Positions 1 through 5,530 of a stretch of DNA of 5,530 nt are shown in pieces. The notes beneath the pieces were generated by a model. That model did no database searches and was not told where the DNA came from. It saw nothing but the letters and a program-made list of their open reading frames with translations. A program made the position numbers and the translations under genes. Positions within the stretch are counted from its first letter, which is position 1. Each line of letters starts with the position of its first letter. Source of the stretch: Fidelibacterota bacterium (lineage in GTDB: Bacteria > Fidelibacterota > Marinisomatia > Marinisomatales > UBA1611); contig DTUG01000245.1 of the NCBI GenBank assembly GCA_012964275.1, positions 1 to 5,530 of the forward strand. The letters run 5' to 3'.

Positions 1-11
1 TTATAGGCATG

Positions 12-359
12 TCAGTCTTTAACTGAATTTACCAGATCGGCGAAAGCCTGGGGATCTCGCACTGCCAGGTCAGCAAGGATTTTCCTATTTAACTCAATTC
101 CTTTGGTGTTGAGGGCATTGATAAAAGTTGAATATGACATCCCATTAAGCCGGCAGGCGGCATTGATGCGAATGATCCACAAGCGCCGGAACTGGCGTTT
201 GCGCTGCCGTCTATCCCGATAGGCATATAATCCGGCCCTAATGACCGCATCTTTGGCAGATTTGAACGTGCGGCTCCGGGCACCATAGTAGCCTTTGGCC
301 TGCTTAATGATCTTCCGATGGCGGCGATGCCGCGGGATGGAACTGTTTGCACGTGGCAT
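12..359 (-). CDS. rplT: 50S ribosomal protein L20
   Basis: L20 is a primary 23S rRNA-binding protein needed for early assembly of the large ribosomal subunit; in several bacteria it also represses its own operon. The 115-residue product is full length for the family. It has the basic N-terminal tail (RHRRHRKI at about residues 10-17), the KGYYGARS motif (about 22-29), the arginine-rich helix with RDRRQRKRQFRRLWI (about 48-62), and the conserved globular part with RINAACR and GMSYSTFI followed by NRKILADLA. The start is supported by AGGAG at 367-371, 7 bases before the ATG. It lies 15 bases after the rpmI stop, in the usual rpmI-rplT order. The extreme N-terminus (MPRANSSIP) departs from the common MxRVKRG type, which I read as lineage variation. 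Identification is near certain. Confidence 0.98.
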   Translation of the reverse strand: MPRANSSIPRHRRHRKIIKQAKGYYGARSRTFKSAKDAVIRAGLYAYRDRRQRKRQFRRLWIIRINAACRLNGMSYSTFINALNTKGIELNRKILADLAVRDPQAFADLVNSVKD

Positions 360-374
360 TTATTTACTCCTGTC

Positions 375-569
375 TTATACACCTAGCATTCGTTTTACAT
401 TTTTCCGATCAGCAGCATCTACAAGACCTCCATGACGCATTTTACGCTTTGCTTTATTAGAACGACGAATTAGCATGTGCCTATGGTTTGCTTTATTTCT
501 TTTGATCCGGCCAGATGCTGTCAACTTAAATCGCTTTGCAGCTCCGCGCCGGGTTTTCATTTTTGGCAT
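375..569 (-). CDS. rpmI: 50S ribosomal protein L35
   Basis: This is a small, very basic large-subunit ribosomal protein. The 64-residue product matches the usual L35 length and carries its signatures: an N-terminal MPKMKTRRGAAKRFK, then TASGRIKRNKANHRHML, and a C-terminal stretch with RKNVKRMLGV. An AGGAG at 579-583 lies 9 bases before the ATG, and its first two bases belong to the infC stop codon (TAG at 582-584). Only 12 bases separate infC from rpmI, so the two are probably translationally coupled. In Escherichia coli and some other bacteria L20 represses rpmI-rplT through a leader structure; I see no recognisable operator here. Identification is near certain. Confidence 0.98.
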   Translation of the reverse strand: MPKMKTRRGAAKRFKLTASGRIKRNKANHRHMLIRRSNKAKRKMRHGGLVDAADRKNVKRMLGV

Positions 570-581
570 CGAGGTTGTCTC

Positions 582-1094
582 CTATTTGCCATTAAGGATA
601 ACAGACATGCGCCGACCTTCCAGAGGAATATCCTTTTCTACTTCGGCCACTTCAGCCAATTCTTCAAGAACTCGATCCATGACGTCTTTCCCTAAGTCAA
701 TCCTTGATAATTCACGTCCACGGAACATTAGAGTAACTTTCAATTTAAATCCTTCATTTAAAAATTTTCTTCCCATATTCATCTTAGTCATCAGGTCATG
801 TTCATCAATCCTTGGCCTGAACCTAATTTCTTTTACCTTGATGACATGTTGTTTCTTTTTACTATTTTGGAGTTTCTTTTTCTCTTCGTATTTGAGTTTA
901 CCGTAATTCAGAATTTTACAGACTGGGGGATCTGCGTTCGGTGCAACCTCCATTAGATCTAAACCGAATTCTTTGGCTCTTTCTAGTGCATCTGGTGTAG
1001 GAACGATGCCCAATTGCTCACCATCTTCACTAATTAATCGTACTTCCTCAGCTCTTATATCGTTATTGAGTCTCTGCGTCTGCTTCTTGCCTAT
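582..1094 (-). CDS. infC: translation initiation factor IF-3 (probable AUA start)
   Basis: IF3 binds the 30S subunit, keeps it apart from 50S, and checks the start codon and initiator tRNA. An in-frame TTG at 1011-1013 would give only 143 residues and would cut off the conserved N-terminal segment. Reading upstream gives RLNNDIRAEEVRLISEDGEQ, typical of IF3, back to a stop at 1098-1100. Between that stop and the TTG there is no ATG, GTG or TTG in frame. ATA at 1092-1094 lies 8 bases after an AGGAG and would give 170 residues, the usual size. The N-domain includes LMEVAPNADPPVCKI (about residues 47-61), then a lysine-rich linker, then the C-domain with KVKEIRFRPRIDEHD and FRGRELSR. The gene overlaps thrS by 32 bases. 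Unusual infC start codons (AUU in E. coli) are known to allow autorepression by IF3; the same role here is inferred. Confidence 0.95.
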   Translation of the reverse strand: MGKKQTQRLNNDIRAEEVRLISEDGEQLGIVPTPDALERAKEFGLDLMEVAPNADPPVCKILNYGKLKYEEKKKLQNSKKKQHVIKVKEIRFRPRIDEHDLMTKMNMGRKFLNEGFKLKVTLMFRGRELSRIDLGKDVMDRVLEELAEVAEVEKDIPLEGRRMSVILNGK

Positions 1095-3033
1095 GAGTTA
1101 CACTCCTATTTTTTATTTCATCTTTCAATTCAGGGATCAGCGTTTCCAGACGAACTGGTCCAAGATCCCCTTCAAAGCGCCGCCGGACGGATACGGTTCT
1201 ATTTTCCGCTTCCTTGGTGCCAACAATCAGCATCACGTTTACTTTATTAAGTTCCGCATGCCTGATCTTAGCACCGATTTTGTCTGCTCGTTCATTTAAA
1301 TTGACACGGATACCAGCCTCAAACAGAGATCCTTTGACCTGCTGAGCATAAGCTAATACTTTATCAGAAACCGGAAGAACAGCAACTTGAACCGGCGCCA
1401 GCCAAAGCGGGAAGTTACCTCCAAAATGTTCAATCAGGAATCCAATAAATCTTTCGTGTGTACCTAATGGTGCCCGATGAATGCAGATAGGGGTTTTTCC
1501 ACTTCCGTCCTCATCAATATAGTTAAGATCAAATCTTTCAGGTATAGCAAAATCAACCTGATTCGTCGCCAGTGTGAATTCCTTTCCTATAGCACTCCAT
1601 ACCTGGACATCTATTTTTGGACCATAAAATGCTGCTTCACCTGGAACTTCCACAAATTCAATGCCCCCATCTTGTAGAGCTTCTCTGACCCACTTTTCAG
1701 TTTCAAGCCATAGTTCTGGTTCATTGACGAATTTATTTCCCAAGTCCTCCGGATTATGAAGGCTAAGCCTCATAGTGTATTTTTCTATACCAAAGATTTT
1801 AAAGTACTGGAGATACATTTGGCAGACGTTGAGAAATTCATCCTTGAATTGACCCGGTCTGCAATAAATATGAGCATCATTCATTTGCAGGCTGCGAACC
1901 CGCATCAGTCCAAATAACTGCCCGGACCTTTCATAACGATAACAAGTCCCATATTCGGCTAACCGTAAAGGCATATCGCGGTAACTGCGGGGAGAAGCAG
2001 CGAATATCTTATGATGGTGTGGACAGTTCATAGGCTTTACATAATAGTCGGTCCCATCCACATCCATCGCTGGATACATAAATTCCTTATAATGGGTTAA
2101 ATGTCCAGAACGCTCGTACAAACTGCCTTTAGTTAAATGGGGTGTACGTACCTGTTGGTATCCCGCGAGCCTTTCAGTCTCTTTGGCTAATTGCTCCAGT
2201 TCATCAATGATAATAGCACCATTGGGCAGCCATAGCGGTAGGCCCGGCCCCACCTCATTATCGAATGTATAAATTTCCAGTTCCCTGCCCAGTTTGCGGT
2301 GATCCCGTTTTTTTGCCTCCTCCAGCATATGCAGGTAACGCTTCAAGCCATCTTTCTTTGAAAAAACCGTTCCATATATTCGCTGAAGCATTTTATTTTT
2401 CTCGTCTCCGCGCCAATATGCACCAGATGTGCTCAGCAGTTTAAAATATTTTATCTTACTGGTATTGGATACGTGGGGTCCGCGACAAAGGTCCGTGAAA
2501 TCATCCTGGGTATAGGCAGCAATGGTATCATCAGGGTCAATCTGCTCAATAATCTCCACTTTATAGGATTCCCCCATATCGCTAAAAAGTTTTATAGCAT
2601 CATTCGATGATATCTCCTGTCGGATTATATCATGGCCTGCCTTGGAAATTTCTTTCATTTTATTCTCGATTTTAACCAAGTCTTCATCCGTAAAAGTGCC
2701 ATCGAAATCAAAGTCGTAGTAAAAACCATTTTCAATAGTTGGCCCGATCGAGATCTTGACATCAGGAAATAAACATTTTACAGCATGAGCCATCAAATGG
2801 GCCGTGGAGTGGAGTAAAACTTCGTGACCTTCAAGTGTGTCGCCCGTCAGCAATTCCAAAGTACAATCATCCTGCAGGGGTAGATTCAAGTCCACCAGAC
2901 TACCGTTGACGCTGGCAACCACCACATCTTGTGCCAGGCGTGAACCGATATTATCAGCAATCTCCTGTGGTGTAGTTGCTGGCGGCACCAATTTTATAGA
3001 TTGGTCTGGTAATGTTACTTGAATTTTGGACAT
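1063..3033 (-). CDS. thrS: threonyl-tRNA synthetase
   Basis: This class II aminoacyl-tRNA synthetase charges tRNA-Thr in the cytoplasm. The 656-residue protein has the full bacterial architecture. There is a TGS domain (about 1-63), then an editing domain that clears mischarged Ser-tRNA-Thr, with the HSTAH motif (H75, H79) and CRGPH (C183, H187). The catalytic core (about 245-545) has the expected zinc ligands C337 (KPMNCP), H388 (DAHIYC) and H519 (IHRAPLG). Motif 2 is around YRYERSG (365-371) and motif 3 is HRAPLGTHERFIG (519-531). The anticodon-binding domain (about 545-645) begins at WLAPVQVAVLP. The ATG fits the family N-terminus (MSKIQVTLPD), and no later Met could serve. The ATG sits 6 bases after the tRNA-Val gene, with no Shine-Dalgarno in the preceding 25 bases. 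The 3' end overlaps infC. The core segment RSLQMNDAH replaces the RGFTQDDAH of E. coli. Confidence 0.98.
   Translation of the reverse strand: MSKIQVTLPDQSIKLVPPATTPQEIADNIGSRLAQDVVVASVNGSLVDLNLPLQDDCTLELLTGDTLEGHEVLLHSTAHLMAHAVKCLFPDVKISIGPTIENGFYYDFDFDGTFTDEDLVKIENKMKEISKAGHDIIRQEISSNDAIKLFSDMGESYKVEIIEQIDPDDTIAAYTQDDFTDLCRGPHVSNTSKIKYFKLLSTSGAYWRGDEKNKMLQRIYGTVFSKKDGLKRYLHMLEEAKKRDHRKLGRELEIYTFDNEVGPGLPLWLPNGAIIIDELEQLAKETERLAGYQQVRTPHLTKGSLYERSGHLTHYKEFMYPAMDVDGTDYYVKPMNCPHHHKIFAASPRSYRDMPLRLAEYGTCYRYERSGQLFGLMRVRSLQMNDAHIYCRPGQFKDEFLNVCQMYLQYFKIFGIEKYTMRLSLHNPEDLGNKFVNEPELWLETEKWVREALQDGGIEFVEVPGEAAFYGPKIDVQVWSAIGKEFTLATNQVDFAIPERFDLNYIDEDGSGKTPICIHRAPLGTHERFIGFLIEHFGGNFPLWLAPVQVAVLPVSDKVLAYAQQVKGSLFEAGIRVNLNERADKIGAKIRHAELNKVNVMLIVGTKEAENRTVSVRRRFEGDLGPVRLETLIPELKDEIKNRSVTHRQEADAETQ
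1103..1107 (-). promoter_or_regulatory. ribosome binding site of infC, inside thrS
   Basis: On the minus strand AGGAG is followed by eight bases and then ATA at 1092-1094. It lies within the last codons of thrS. It matches in sequence and spacing the AGGAG sites before rpmI (579-583, 9 bases) and rplT (367-371, 7 bases). It decides the infC start in favour of the ATA, because the TTG at 1013 has no comparable site at a suitable distance. Confidence 0.8.
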
Positions 3034-3039
3034 TATTAG

Positions 3040-3113
3040 TGGGCGATGACGGAGTCGAACCGCCGGCCTCTACGATGTCAACGTAGCGCTCTAACCAGCT
3101 GAGCTAATCGCCC
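3040..3113 (-). tRNA. tRNA-Val (anticodon GAC)
   Basis: The 74-base minus-strand sequence folds into a complete cloverleaf. The acceptor stem GGGCGAT/ATCGCCC is perfectly paired. The D arm is GCTC-AGCTGGTTA-GAGC. The anticodon stem CTACG/CGTAG encloses the loop TTGACAT, giving anticodon GAC, which reads GUC and GUU valine codons. The variable loop is AGGCC. The T arm is GGCGG-TTCGACT-CCGTC with one G-U pair, and the discriminator base is A. The next bases are CTA, so CCA is not encoded and must be added after transcription. The thrS ATG begins 6 bases downstream, so the tRNA is probably cut out of a transcript shared with thrS. Confidence 0.97.
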
Positions 3114-3148
3114 AAAAAAAGCCGGGAAAATTACGGAGGTTTTATTGT

Positions 3149-3174
3149 TGTATAAATGTATAATTCCGACGCAA
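3149..3174 (-). promoter_or_regulatory. possible promoter for the tRNA-Val-thrS-infC-rpmI-rplT unit
   Basis: The gap between the protease gene and the tRNA is the only intergenic space in the window and is AT-rich. On the minus strand it holds TTGCGT (3169-3174), a possible -35 element, and two copies of TATACA (3157-3162 and 3149-3154), each resembling a -10 element. The spacing from TTGCGT to the second TATACA is 14 bases, which is short, so the assignment is weak. A start near 3142 would leave a short 5' leader to be trimmed from the tRNA. The rest of the gap (3114-3148) holds a CCCGGC and a run of seven T directly before the tRNA, but no strong hairpin. Confidence 0.25.
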
Positions 3175-3183
3175 TAGTATAGA

Positions 3184-4821
3184 TTACTGCGGTATAAATA
3201 CTTCTTTGTAGACAAACGGATCCTGTAGAATTGATAAAGCTTTTATCAGGTCCTTATCGGTCTCTGATGATATTTTTAGACGACCTTTCTTCCCCTGGAA
3301 ATGTTCGGCAAATTGCTTTGTTATCGCATTACGAAGTTTTTCTTTCTCACGGTCGAACTGTGTGATAGCTTTTTCTTCAAAATACCGGTCTAGGAGATCG
3401 ATGGCACCCAGAACAGACACGCTGCTGCTGTCCATTTCCATTAATGTCTCCCGTGTATCCAAGTAGGTTGATTCACCCTTCAGCAAAATGTCAAGGTCAT
3501 TGCTGTAGACAAAATCTTCAAATTGATCCATCAAGGTAGTATCTGATACAACATCACCAAAAGAATCGTAAAGGTGTTTGTGTTTTTGAACATACGTAAA
3601 GAACAACCCTCGTCGCCAAGAAGCAGACAGAATTGGGGTAGCTGGATCCATGGCTATGACATGGTCAGGGGTGATACCCCCGCCGCCATCCACACGGCGC
3701 CCACCGGTTGTTTCGAATAAAGTGTCCGCTGATTTTGTAGAATTTCTTAACAATTCATCAGGAAGATATCCCGGTTTCTGGATCAGGCGTCCACTGGGTA
3801 TGTAATATTTTGCTGTGGTAACCTTCAGTGATTTTTCCTTGTCAAGGTTATATATCGTCTGTACTAATCCTTTTCCAAATGACTGCCGGCCAACCACAAC
3901 ACCACGGTCCAGGTCTTGCATGACACCTGCCACAATTTCACTGGCGGAAGCACTGCCTCTATTGATCAAAACAGCAATTTGAACACTTCCGGGAACAATC
4001 GGATCATTCTTACTAAAATATTTTCTATGTGATTGCTTTGTCTTTCCTTCAGTCCAGACCAGCAGCTCGCCCTTGTCAATAAACAGGTCTAAAATGGAAA
4101 CTGCAGATTTCAACAAGCCGCCGGGATTATCCCTAAGATCTAAAATTAAACTAGACATATTATTCGACAATAGATTAGTAAGGGCTTTGTCCATTTCAAT
4201 AGCTGAATTTTTTGAAAAACGGACCAGACGAATATATCCTGTTGTCTCGTCTATCATCCCGGAATAAGATACATCCTGCACCGCAATATCCTCTCTAGTA
4301 AGAGTAAATTCAATCCATTCATCATAGCCAAACCGATCAATGGTTAGAATAACCTGGGTTCCCTTTCGACCACGAATTAATTTTGCTGCATCATCCATTG
4401 ATAAATTATCCGTATCACTGCCATCAATTTTCAGAATTAAATCACCACTAACGATACCCGCACGCTTAGCCGGGGAGTTTTCCATTGGCGAGATCACAGT
4501 AAGTTGCTTGTCCCGTCTGCCTATCTGGATGCCAACTCCACTGTATTTACCTTTCGTTAGCATATCCAGTCCTTTTCTTTGATCTTTGACAAGGTAAACT
4601 GTATAAGGATCTAAATCGGAAAGCATATTATCTATACTGAGTTTTGTAAACTTCTCAAGATCAATATCATCCACGTAGTGGGTTATTAAGTGTCTATATA
4701 CATTGTTTATTGTTCCCTGGCTTTCCCGGATTTGCCTGTAAATATCGGATTTGGTTGCCGCTATGATTATTATAGCGGCAATGAGGAGAATAAACTTGGT
4801 TAATTTTTTATTATTTTTCAT
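3184..4821 (-). CDS. S41-family C-terminal processing protease with PDZ domain
   Basis: This is a serine protease of the CtpA/Prc (tail-specific protease) family, which trims or degrades exported proteins from their C-termini. The 545-residue product starts with a lysine-rich segment and one hydrophobic stretch (about 9-22), a signal peptide or membrane anchor, so it acts outside the cytoplasmic membrane. A helical segment containing LSDLDPYTVYL (67-77) precedes a PDZ domain (about 86-175, with GVGIQI and SPAKRAGIVSGDLILKI). The protease core has LRDNPGG (229-235), GSASASEIVAG with predicted nucleophile S292, and GRQSFGKGLVQ with K317 and Q321. These match the Ser-Lys-Gln triad and its 25-residue Ser-Lys spacing. 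After GGGGITPD (379-386) comes a tail of about 150 residues, helical and charged, whose role I cannot name. The ATG overlaps the tmk end by 11 bases, suggesting coupling. The substrate is unknown. Confidence 0.95.
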   Translation of the reverse strand: MKNNKKLTKFILLIAAIIIIAATKSDIYRQIRESQGTINNVYRHLITHYVDDIDLEKFTKLSIDNMLSDLDPYTVYLVKDQRKGLDMLTKGKYSGVGIQIGRRDKQLTVISPMENSPAKRAGIVSGDLILKIDGSDTDNLSMDDAAKLIRGRKGTQVILTIDRFGYDEWIEFTLTREDIAVQDVSYSGMIDETTGYIRLVRFSKNSAIEMDKALTNLLSNNMSSLILDLRDNPGGLLKSAVSILDLFIDKGELLVWTEGKTKQSHRKYFSKNDPIVPGSVQIAVLINRGSASASEIVAGVMQDLDRGVVVGRQSFGKGLVQTIYNLDKEKSLKVTTAKYYIPSGRLIQKPGYLPDELLRNSTKSADTLFETTGGRRVDGGGGITPDHVIAMDPATPILSASWRRGLFFTYVQKHKHLYDSFGDVVSDTTLMDQFEDFVYSNDLDILLKGESTYLDTRETLMEMDSSSVSVLGAIDLLDRYFEEKAITQFDREKEKLRNAITKQFAEHFQGKKGRLKISSETDKDLIKALSILQDPFVYKEVFIPQ

Positions 4822-5461
4822 TTATGAACTTTCTTTTTTTGATCTCATCCCAGATGTTTTCATTTATTTCTTCCGGCGATAAACTACCATTAATACAAAT
4901 ACACCGATTAGGAAAAAGTTTAATTAATTCTATATATTGCTTCCGAATCTTTTCTTGAAACGATATACCGGCACTTTCTATCCTATCTGGCGCAGATTCA
5001 TGTCGCCGCTTTTTCCCATCTTGAGGATCGACATCAATGAACAAAGTTAAATCTGGCTTACATCCGTAGGTTGCAAATTCATTTAGCCGAATTAGCCATT
5101 CTATATCCAAACCACGACCGCCGCCTTGATAAGCCAGCGTAGAATCCATGTAGCGATCCGCAATGACCCATTCTCCCGCTTCAAGTGCAGGAACGATCAC
5201 ATCTTTGGTCAGTTGGGCACGACTAGCTGTCATCAACAGGGCTTCCGTTCTGGAAGACATTGCTTCACCTCTGTTTTTTAAAAGAACAGACCGAATCTCT
5301 TCAGAGACAGATGTGCCCCCCGGCTCCCGTACAAAACATGTTTTAATATGTTTAGCACTCAATCTCTCAATCAATAATCTGGCCTGGGTTGATTTGCCAC
5401 AACCGTCAATTCCTTCAAATGATATAAATTTTGCTTTAATTGAAATAGACATTTGGTTCAT
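4811..5461 (-). CDS. tmk: thymidylate kinase
   Basis: The enzyme phosphorylates dTMP to dTDP with ATP, an essential step towards dTTP. The 216-residue product is of normal length. It has the P-loop GIDGCGKST (17-25), the REPGGT motif (45-50), SSRTEALLMTASRAQ (69-83) contacting the nucleotide, ADRYMDSTLAYQGGGRG (101-117) including the DRY motif, a central strand LTLFIDVDP (138-146), and a lid with KKRRHESAPDRIES (150-163). The absence of a basic residue in the P-loop together with arginines in the lid resembles the E. coli type of the enzyme. The ATG at 5459-5461 overlaps the upstream reading frame by 26 bases and has only a weak purine stretch (GGAAAAG). An alternative ATG at 5450-5452 would remove three residues. 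The 3' end overlaps the protease gene by 11 bases. Confidence 0.97.
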   Translation of the reverse strand: MNQMSISIKAKFISFEGIDGCGKSTQARLLIERLSAKHIKTCFVREPGGTSVSEEIRSVLLKNRGEAMSSRTEALLMTASRAQLTKDVIVPALEAGEWVIADRYMDSTLAYQGGGRGLDIEWLIRLNEFATYGCKPDLTLFIDVDPQDGKKRRHESAPDRIESAGISFQEKIRKQYIELIKLFPNRCICINGSLSPEEINENIWDEIKKRKFINEK

Positions 5462-5530
5462 CTTTTCCGACTAGAATAATGCATTCTCCCCGTGCTCCTT
5501 TTGTTGAAAAATACGCTATACATTCAGCCA
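5436..5530 (-). CDS. rsmI: 3' end of a probable RsmI-type 16S rRNA methyltransferase (partial)
   Basis: One minus-strand frame is open from the window edge to a TAA at 5436-5438 and encodes 30 residues. It contains AECIAYFSTKGARGECIILVG followed by a short polar tail; only the last part of the gene is present. The pattern of a short helix, then x-R-G-E followed by a hydrophobic strand and G, resembles the C-terminal part of the methylase domain of RsmI, which has GEMVLIVEG in E. coli. RsmI 2'-O-methylates C1402 of 16S rRNA. The other two frames stop early in the region, which supports this frame. The E. coli-type extra C-terminal domain is absent, as in short forms. The stop lies 26 bases inside tmk, so the two genes overlap. 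Coding status is fairly likely; the family name is tentative because so little is visible. Confidence 0.55.
   Translation of the reverse strand, partial: AECIAYFSTKGARGECIILVGKDEPNVYFN

Noticed and set aside
1..11. Possible start codon of a next gene (pheS by usual gene order): minus-strand ATG at 8-10, one base after the rplT stop.
   Set aside because: Only three codons (M-P-I) are visible before the edge and there is no clear ribosome binding site, so neither the start nor the identity can be supported.
475..906. Plus-strand open frames opposite infC, rpmI, thrS, the protease and tmk.
   Set aside because: All lie antisense to strongly conserved genes, have unlikely compositions and lack supporting start signals; they are shadows of the real genes.
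582..1013. infC starting at the TTG at 1011-1013 (143 residues).
   Set aside because: It would lack the conserved N-terminal segment visible immediately upstream in the same frame, and it has no AGGAG at proper spacing.
3031..3113. A T-box or threonine-specific operator controlling thrS.
   Set aside because: The sequence directly upstream of thrS is a complete tRNA-Val, and the remaining gap is too short and lacks T-box motifs.
3114..3140. Rho-independent terminator before the tRNA: CCG...CGG followed by C and seven T on the minus strand.
   Set aside because: The stem is only three base pairs with a nine-base loop, too weak to call. The T-run directly abuts the tRNA.
5452..5522. Minus-strand 21-codon reading frame (ATG at 5521-5523) ending in a TGA that overlaps the tmk ATG, with purine-rich stretches nearby.
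   Set aside because: It is short, has no recognisable composition, and competes with the longer open frame that resembles the RsmI C-terminus.

Overview
The window is a compact stretch of bacterial housekeeping genes, all on the minus strand. In transcription order it holds: the 3' end of a probable rsmI (16S rRNA methyltransferase), tmk (thymidylate kinase), an S41-family C-terminal processing protease, a tRNA-Val(GAC) gene, thrS, infC, rpmI and rplT. The thrS-infC-rpmI-rplT block is the classical bacterial translation cluster. In many bacteria it continues into pheST, which would lie beyond position 1. I see no mobile elements, CRISPR arrays, phage genes or defence genes.

Organism: clearly a bacterium. 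Several things point weakly to the Fibrobacterota-Chlorobi-Bacteroidota superphylum or a related uncultured lineage such as Marinimicrobia. These are the style of the S41 protease (LDPYTVYL and GGGGITPD motifs with a long C-terminal tail), the L20 N-terminus, and the CPHHH variant in ThrRS. This is inference from family resemblance. The base composition looks moderately AT-rich by eye. Clear AGGAG Shine-Dalgarno (SD) sites precede infC, rpmI and rplT, so SD-guided initiation is used here. The tRNA gene does not encode its CCA tail.

Layout: positions 1-1094 hold rplT, rpmI and infC, packed with gaps of 12-15 bases. infC has no ATG, GTG or TTG at its conserved N-terminus. It appears to start at an ATA codon inside the 3' end of thrS, 8 bases after an AGGAG. 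thrS fills 1063-3033, and its start codon lies 6 bases after the 3' end of the tRNA-Val gene. The roughly 70-base gap at 3114-3183 is the only real intergenic space and may carry a promoter for the tRNA-thrS-infC-rpmI-rplT unit. Upstream, the protease and tmk overlap by 11 bases, and tmk overlaps the rsmI-like gene by 26 bases, so these three probably form a separate translationally coupled unit.

Functionally, the downstream unit combines translation initiation (IF3), threonine charging, a valine tRNA and two large-subunit ribosomal proteins. The upstream unit combines rRNA modification, dTTP synthesis and envelope proteolysis. I found no convincing undescribed system. The most interesting points are regulatory: the probable AUA start of infC, and the tRNA that abuts the thrS start codon with no visible Shine-Dalgarno.
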